Source: Microbacterium halotolerans
GTDB lineage: Bacteria > Actinomycetota > Actinomycetes > Actinomycetales > Microbacteriaceae
Assembly: GCF_003569805.1 (NCBI RefSeq)
Contig: NZ_KZ984051.1
Location: 807,779-871,778, forward strand
DNA: 64,000 nucleotides
Direction of reading: 5' to 3'
Made by a program: the position numbers and the translations under genes
The notes under the pieces: model-generated
Seen by the model: only the letters and a program-made list of their open reading frames with translations
Databases searched by the model: none
What the model was told of the DNA's origin: nothing
In this document: positions 61,188 to 64,000 of the stretch, piece by piece
Layout of the letters: every line of letters begins with the position of its first letter
Numbering within the stretch: the stretch's first letter is position 1

Positions 61188-61946
61188 TCATGCCCCCTCG
61201 GTGCGAACGGTGCGGCGTTCGATGCGCTTCTCGGTGTCGGGGCCGACCTCGATCATCCGGTGCACGTAGACGCCGGGCAGGTGGATACGGTCGGGGTCGA
61301 GTTCGCCGGGTTCGACGAGTTCCTCGACTTGCGCGATGCAGACGCGGCCGGCCATGGCGGCAAGCGGGTTGAAGTTGCGGGCGGCCTTGTTGAAGACGAG
61401 GTTGCCGTGTCGGTCGCCGCGTAGGGCGTGCACGAGTGCGAAGTCGGTGACGATCGCCTCTTCGAGCACGTAATCGCCGTCGCCGAAGGCGCGGACCTCC
61501 TTCTCCGGTGAGGCGACGGCGACCCCACCGCTGCCGTCGTAGCGGCGGGGGAGTCCGCCTGTGGCGACCTGTGTGCCGAGCCCGGTCTTGGTGAAGAACG
61601 CCGCGATGCCCGCGCCGCCCGCGCGCAGCTTCTCGGCGAGGGTGCCCTGCGGTGTCAGCTCGAGCTCGAGTTCGCCGGAGAGGAACTGTCGCTCGAACTC
61701 CTTGTTCTCGCCGACGTACGAGGCGGTCACCTTCCGGATGCGCCCGGCGCCGAGAAGGATGCCGAGCCCCCAGTCGTCGACGCCGCAGTTGTTCGAAGCG
61801 ACTGCGAGGTCGGATGTCCCCTGCGCGTAGAGCGCCTCGATCAGCGCCGTCGGGTTGCCGGAGAGGCCGAACCCTCCGACGGCGAGGCTGGCGCCGTCCG
61901 GGATGTCGGCAACGGCCTCTGCGGCCGAGCCCCACGTCTTGTCCAT
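61188..61946 (-). CDS. scoA: 3-oxoacid CoA-transferase subunit A
   Basis: The 252-residue subunit has [52 protein letters not shown] and [21 protein letters not shown], markers of the SCOT alpha chain. In actinobacterial pca clusters this pair is usually taken to activate 3-oxoadipate, yet its closest visible pattern is the acetoacetate enzyme. It is divergent from the IclR regulator at 62062, with a palindrome between them. Confidence 0.9.
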   Translation of the reverse strand: MDKTWGSAAEAVADIPDGASLAVGGFGLSGNPTALIEALYAQGTSDLAVASNNCGVDDWGLGILLGAGRIRKVTASYVGENKEFERQFLSGELELELTPQGTLAEKLRAGGAGIAAFFTKTGLGTQVATGGLPRRYDGSGGVAVASPEKEVRAFGDGDYVLEEAIVTDFALVHALRGDRHGNLVFNKAARNFNPLAAMAGRVCIAQVEELVEPGELDPDRIHLPGVYVHRMIEVGPDTEKRIERRTVRTEGA

Positions 61947-62041
61947 CGCGGTGTCACTCCGTTGTGTTCGGCGGTCGGGTCACCACAAGTGTGCGACGCC
62001 CTTCGGCAGCACGTCCAGAATCGATTGCATGGCGGATGATG

Positions 62042-62067
62042 TGGACGATAGTGTCCATAATATGGAC
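62042..62067. promoter_or_regulatory. triple TGGAC/GTCCA operator at the scoA/IclR promoter
   Basis: TGGAC (62042-62046), GTCCA (62053-62057) and TGGAC (62063-62067) alternate, and GTCCATAATATGGAC (62053-62067) is a perfect palindrome. A CATAAT or TATTAT hexamer lies in its centre. The pattern fits an IclR-type operator controlling scoA and the regulator gene itself. Confidence 0.55.
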
Positions 62068-62844
62068 GTTGACTCGCCGCGGGGCGCGCAGTCGGTGGCG
62101 CGCGCGGCGCTGCTGCTGCGACTCGTGACGGCGCAGGGAGAGCGCGGCGGGGCGCGCACCGCCGACCTGGTCGCGGAGTCCGGGCTGTCCAGGCCGACGG
62201 TGCATCGCCTGCTCACGGCGCTGAAGTTCGAGGCGCTGCTCGACCAGGACCAGGCGACCGGCCGCTGGTTCCCCGGACCGGAGCTGTTCCTGATGGGTTC
62301 GGTCGCGGCCGAGCGCTACGACGTCACCGAACGCGCTCGCGACATCGTGCACTCGCTGGCGGCGACCACGGGAGAGAGCGCGTTCCTCTCGGTTCGACGC
62401 GGCGACGAGACCGTCTGCCTCGTGCACGAGGACGGTGCCTTCCCCATCCGATCGCACGTGCTGAGCGAGGGCGTGCGCTTCCCGCTCGGCGTCGCATCGG
62501 CGGGGATCGTGATCCTCGCCCTGCTGCCGGAGGAGGAGGCGGAGGCGTATCTCGCCGCGCACGACCTCGTGCCGCGCTGGGGCGAGGAGCACGCCGCCAG
62601 GCGTCTGCGCGAGCGCCTCGCCGAGACGCGGGACCGCGGCTTCTCGGTCAATCCGGGGCTCATCGTCGAGGGGAGCTGGGGTATGGGCGCCGCCGTGCTC
62701 TCCCGTGCAGGCCGGCCCGAGTGGGCGCTGAGCATCACCGGCGTCGAGTTCCGCTTCGGCGAGGACCGCCGGGACAGGCTCGGCCGCGCGCTGCTCGGGC
62801 ATGCGCACGAGCTGAGTCAGCGGATGCAGCGCAGAGCGGGCTGA
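62062..62844 (+). CDS. IclR-family transcriptional regulator (scoAB/thiolase region)
   Basis: The 260-residue regulator has an IclR helix-turn-helix (SVARAALLLRLVTAQ, then LSRPTVHRLLTALKFEALL) and an effector domain with FPLGVASAGIVILALLP and RDRGFSVNPGLIVEGSWGMGAAVLSRAG. I start at the ATG at 62062 because family members begin about ten residues before the helix-turn-helix; the ATG at 62029 in the same frame is an alternative. The palindrome overlaps its start. It likely controls the divergent scoAB-thiolase operon, perhaps with 3-oxoadipate or protocatechuate as signal. Confidence 0.88.
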   Translation: MDVDSPRGAQSVARAALLLRLVTAQGERGGARTADLVAESGLSRPTVHRLLTALKFEALLDQDQATGRWFPGPELFLMGSVAAERYDVTERARDIVHSLAATTGESAFLSVRRGDETVCLVHEDGAFPIRSHVLSEGVRFPLGVASAGIVILALLPEEEAEAYLAAHDLVPRWGEEHAARRLRERLAETRDRGFSVNPGLIVEGSWGMGAAVLSRAGRPEWALSITGVEFRFGEDRRDRLGRALLGHAHELSQRMQRRAG

Positions 62845-63016
62845 GGCGGGGGAAGTGGTGTCGACGCTGGCGCTCGCAGGTCCGCCGAGCAGGAGGCATC
62901 GACGCAGGACGCAGCTCGGAGGTGTCAGAAGAACCGGCACTGACAGAGGGGATGCATCCCGTCTCGGCCGCTCGTGGCGCACGCGGTGCGTGCGTCGTGC
63001 CGGGGAACTCGCCTGC

Positions 63017-63433
63017 TCAGCTCCAGGGGAACGGCTCCCGTGAGATGTCCGCGTCGTCGCCGACCTCCGCGAGCGGAGTGGGGGCCGAGCGCACGCAGAT
63101 GAAACGCAGGTCGGTGGGGCTGTCCGCGTTCGCATGCACGGCCATCATGGTGTCGGGCGCGACCCGCACGGTGGTGCCCGCGGTGACATCGACGACGTCT
63201 CCGCCGAGCGCCATCCTGCCCTCGCCGCCCAGGAAGACGTAGATCTCCTCGATCTCGGCGTGCTTGTGCCAGAACGGCGAGCTGTGGCCTGCGGCGAGGC
63301 CGTTGATGCTGAGACCGGCGTTGCGGGATTCGACCAGGGGGTCGATGAAGACCTTGCCGGTCATTCCCTTCCCGCCCTCGAGCGCGTGCCACTCGTCGAC
63401 GGGACCCAGTTCGGTGATCTTGTAGTCGCTCAT
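63017..63433 (-). CDS. cupin-domain protein
   Basis: The 138-residue protein has a single cupin: GHSSPFWHKHAEIEEIYVFLGGEGRMALGG with the His-His-Glu metal ligands and TVRVAPDTMMAVHA. Small cupins of this type may be isomerases, dioxygenases or ligand-binding proteins. The ATG at 63433 follows a GGAGG site. It lies in the same direction as the ArsR gene, 76 bp from its end; no pathway partner is evident. The 172-bp gap before it shows a small CGCACGC/GCGTGCG hairpin (62978-62994) and nothing else. Confidence 0.8.
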   Translation of the reverse strand: MSDYKITELGPVDEWHALEGGKGMTGKVFIDPLVESRNAGLSINGLAAGHSSPFWHKHAEIEEIYVFLGGEGRMALGGDVVDVTAGTTVRVAPDTMMAVHANADSPTDLRFICVRSAPTPLAEVGDDADISREPFPWS

Positions 63434-63509
63434 GCCTCCACGATAGGGGTGCACCGACGTATCCGGGCTGGAGGAGAGACAGCGGCACTTCCGATCGCTG
63501 CACCGATCG

Positions 63510-63827
63510 CTAGAGCGAATCCAGCAGCTCCACCGCGGCGCGCGCATACTCTCCGATCCAGCGGTCGTGGAGGCGCTTGATCGGCAGGGGCGCAAGTGCG
63601 AGTCGACGTTCGCGGCCGACTCGGCGCCCTGTCACCAGTTCAGCGCGCTCCAGCACGCGCAGGTGCTGCAGCACGGTCGTGCGGTCGAGGTCCGGGAACT
63701 GTTCGCACAGGCGGCCGGTGCTGCACGAATTCGCTTTGAGGATGTCGAGGATGCGGCGGCGCGTCGGGGAGGCGAGAGCCTTGAAGACCAGGTCGTCGCC
63801 TTCATCCTTGTCCTCGTGCGCAGACAT
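63510..63827 (-). CDS. ArsR-family transcriptional regulator
   Basis: The 105-residue protein has an ArsR winged helix: FKALASPTRRRILDILKANSCSTGRLCEQFPDLDRTTVLQHLRVLERAELV. No metal-binding CxC in the helix is seen, so it resembles the metal-free group that pairs with AHSA1/SRPBCC proteins. It is divergent from such a gene, with only 16 bp between the start codons, so it may repress it. Confidence 0.88.
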   Translation of the reverse strand: MSAHEDKDEGDDLVFKALASPTRRRILDILKANSCSTGRLCEQFPDLDRTTVLQHLRVLERAELVTGRRVGRERRLALAPLPIKRLHDRWIGEYARAAVELLDSL

Positions 63828-63843
63828 GTTATATATTTACCAT
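63828..63843. promoter_or_regulatory. 16-bp AT-rich divergent promoter of ArsR and AHSA1 genes
   Basis: The start codons at 63827 (minus) and 63844 (plus) face away from each other across 16 bp. TATATT (63832-63837) lies six bases before the plus-strand ATG, and TAAATA on the minus strand (63839-63834) six bases before the other ATG, so both transcripts appear leaderless and their promoters overlap. No ribosome site fits. Confidence 0.55.
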
Positions 63844-64000
63844 ATGAGAGAAGCAGACAGCGAACTGAAAGAGCTGAGTTTCACGGTCTCCGGCCGAGTG
63901 GCCAGGCCGTGTGCCGACGTCTTCGAAGCGGTGGCGGACCCGGAACGGCTTTCGAAGTACTTCACCACCGGGGGTGCGAAGGGGCGCCTCGAGCCGGGCA
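63844..64000 (+). CDS. AHSA1/SRPBCC-domain protein, N-terminal fragment
   Basis: The first 52 codons are in the window. ELSFTVSGRVARPCADVFEAVADPERLSKYFTTGG is the opening of an activator of Hsp90 ATPase homologue 1-like (SRPBCC) domain, often found with an ArsR regulator. The rest is beyond the window edge. Such proteins bind hydrophobic ligands; the role here is unknown. Confidence 0.8.
   Translation, partial: MREADSELKELSFTVSGRVARPCADVFEAVADPERLSKYFTTGGAKGRLEPG

Noticed and set aside
1-64000. tRNA, rRNA, CRISPR array, transposase or phage genes
   Set aside because: I looked for typical tRNA arms, repeat-spacer patterns and IS or phage protein motifs and saw none.

Overview
The window is about 64 kb of very GC-rich DNA with short intergenic gaps, many ATGA stop/start overlaps and several apparently leaderless starts. 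Gene content (ectC/ectD, fused cydDC, PucR and IclR regulators, an LAxTG cell-wall protein, a protocatechuate pathway) points to a high-GC actinobacterium, most likely Microbacteriaceae (Microbacterium-like). This is inference from gene content and style, not from a database match. I saw no tRNA, rRNA, CRISPR array, transposase or phage gene.

Layout. 1-1222: end of an ectoine operon (ectC fragment, ectD). 1313-9494: a small membrane protein, then cydA-cydB-cydDC (minus) divergent from a BlaI/BlaR-type regulator pair, with an ordered set of GTAGAA repeats between them. 9635-14193: ilvD, a MmyB-like regulator, a small monooxygenase-fold protein and a CynX-type transporter. 14258-15436: pobA. 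15799-31815: a peptide-type ABC importer, a GAF-PucR regulator with an alpha/beta hydrolase, and a seven-gene overlapping operon starting with degradative HMG-CoA reductase and HMG-CoA lyase. 31824-45839: a second PucR regulator divergent from DUF917, HyuA, a second peptide-type importer with a permease-ATPase fusion, an M20 amidohydrolase, a CitE-like lyase, a CaiB CoA-transferase and a DAO-type flavin oxidase. 45890-48655: a methyltransferase remnant with a cupin regulator and a DHA2 efflux pump. 48660-54533: two head-to-head IclR regulators and pcaHGBDC. 54775-59202: an LAxTG lamin-tail protein, an apparently circularly permuted flavin amine oxidase and a Pr6Pr membrane protein. 59295-62844: thiolase, 3-oxoacid CoA-transferase and an IclR regulator. 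62845-64000: a cupin protein, an ArsR regulator and the start of an AHSA1-type gene.

How the genes may work together. Aromatics: 4-hydroxybenzoate is hydroxylated (PobA) to protocatechuate, which PcaHGBDC take to 3-oxoadipate; the CoA-transferase and thiolase finish the route. The accessory block 15799-45839 looks like a catabolic island that imports one or more amide- or peptide-like compounds (two importers), trims them with amidohydrolases, an M20 hydrolase and HyuA/DUF917, and burns branched C5-C6 acids through CoA intermediates. HMG-CoA reductase and HMG-CoA lyase with a CaiB CoA-transferase can make a mevalonate/HMG branch ending in acetoacetate, which the CoA-transferase/thiolase pair at 59295-61946 could convert to acetyl-CoA. 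The dehydratase, CitE-like lyase and CaiB enzymes also match the set needed for itaconate/citramalate-type acids. The true substrate cannot be read from sequence.

The features most worth following up are the permuted flavin oxidase, the HMG/amide island with a 17-bp motif shared by two of its promoters regions, a 111-bp in-frame insertion between 6-bp direct repeats in pcaB, and BlaI-type operators at the cytochrome bd promoter.
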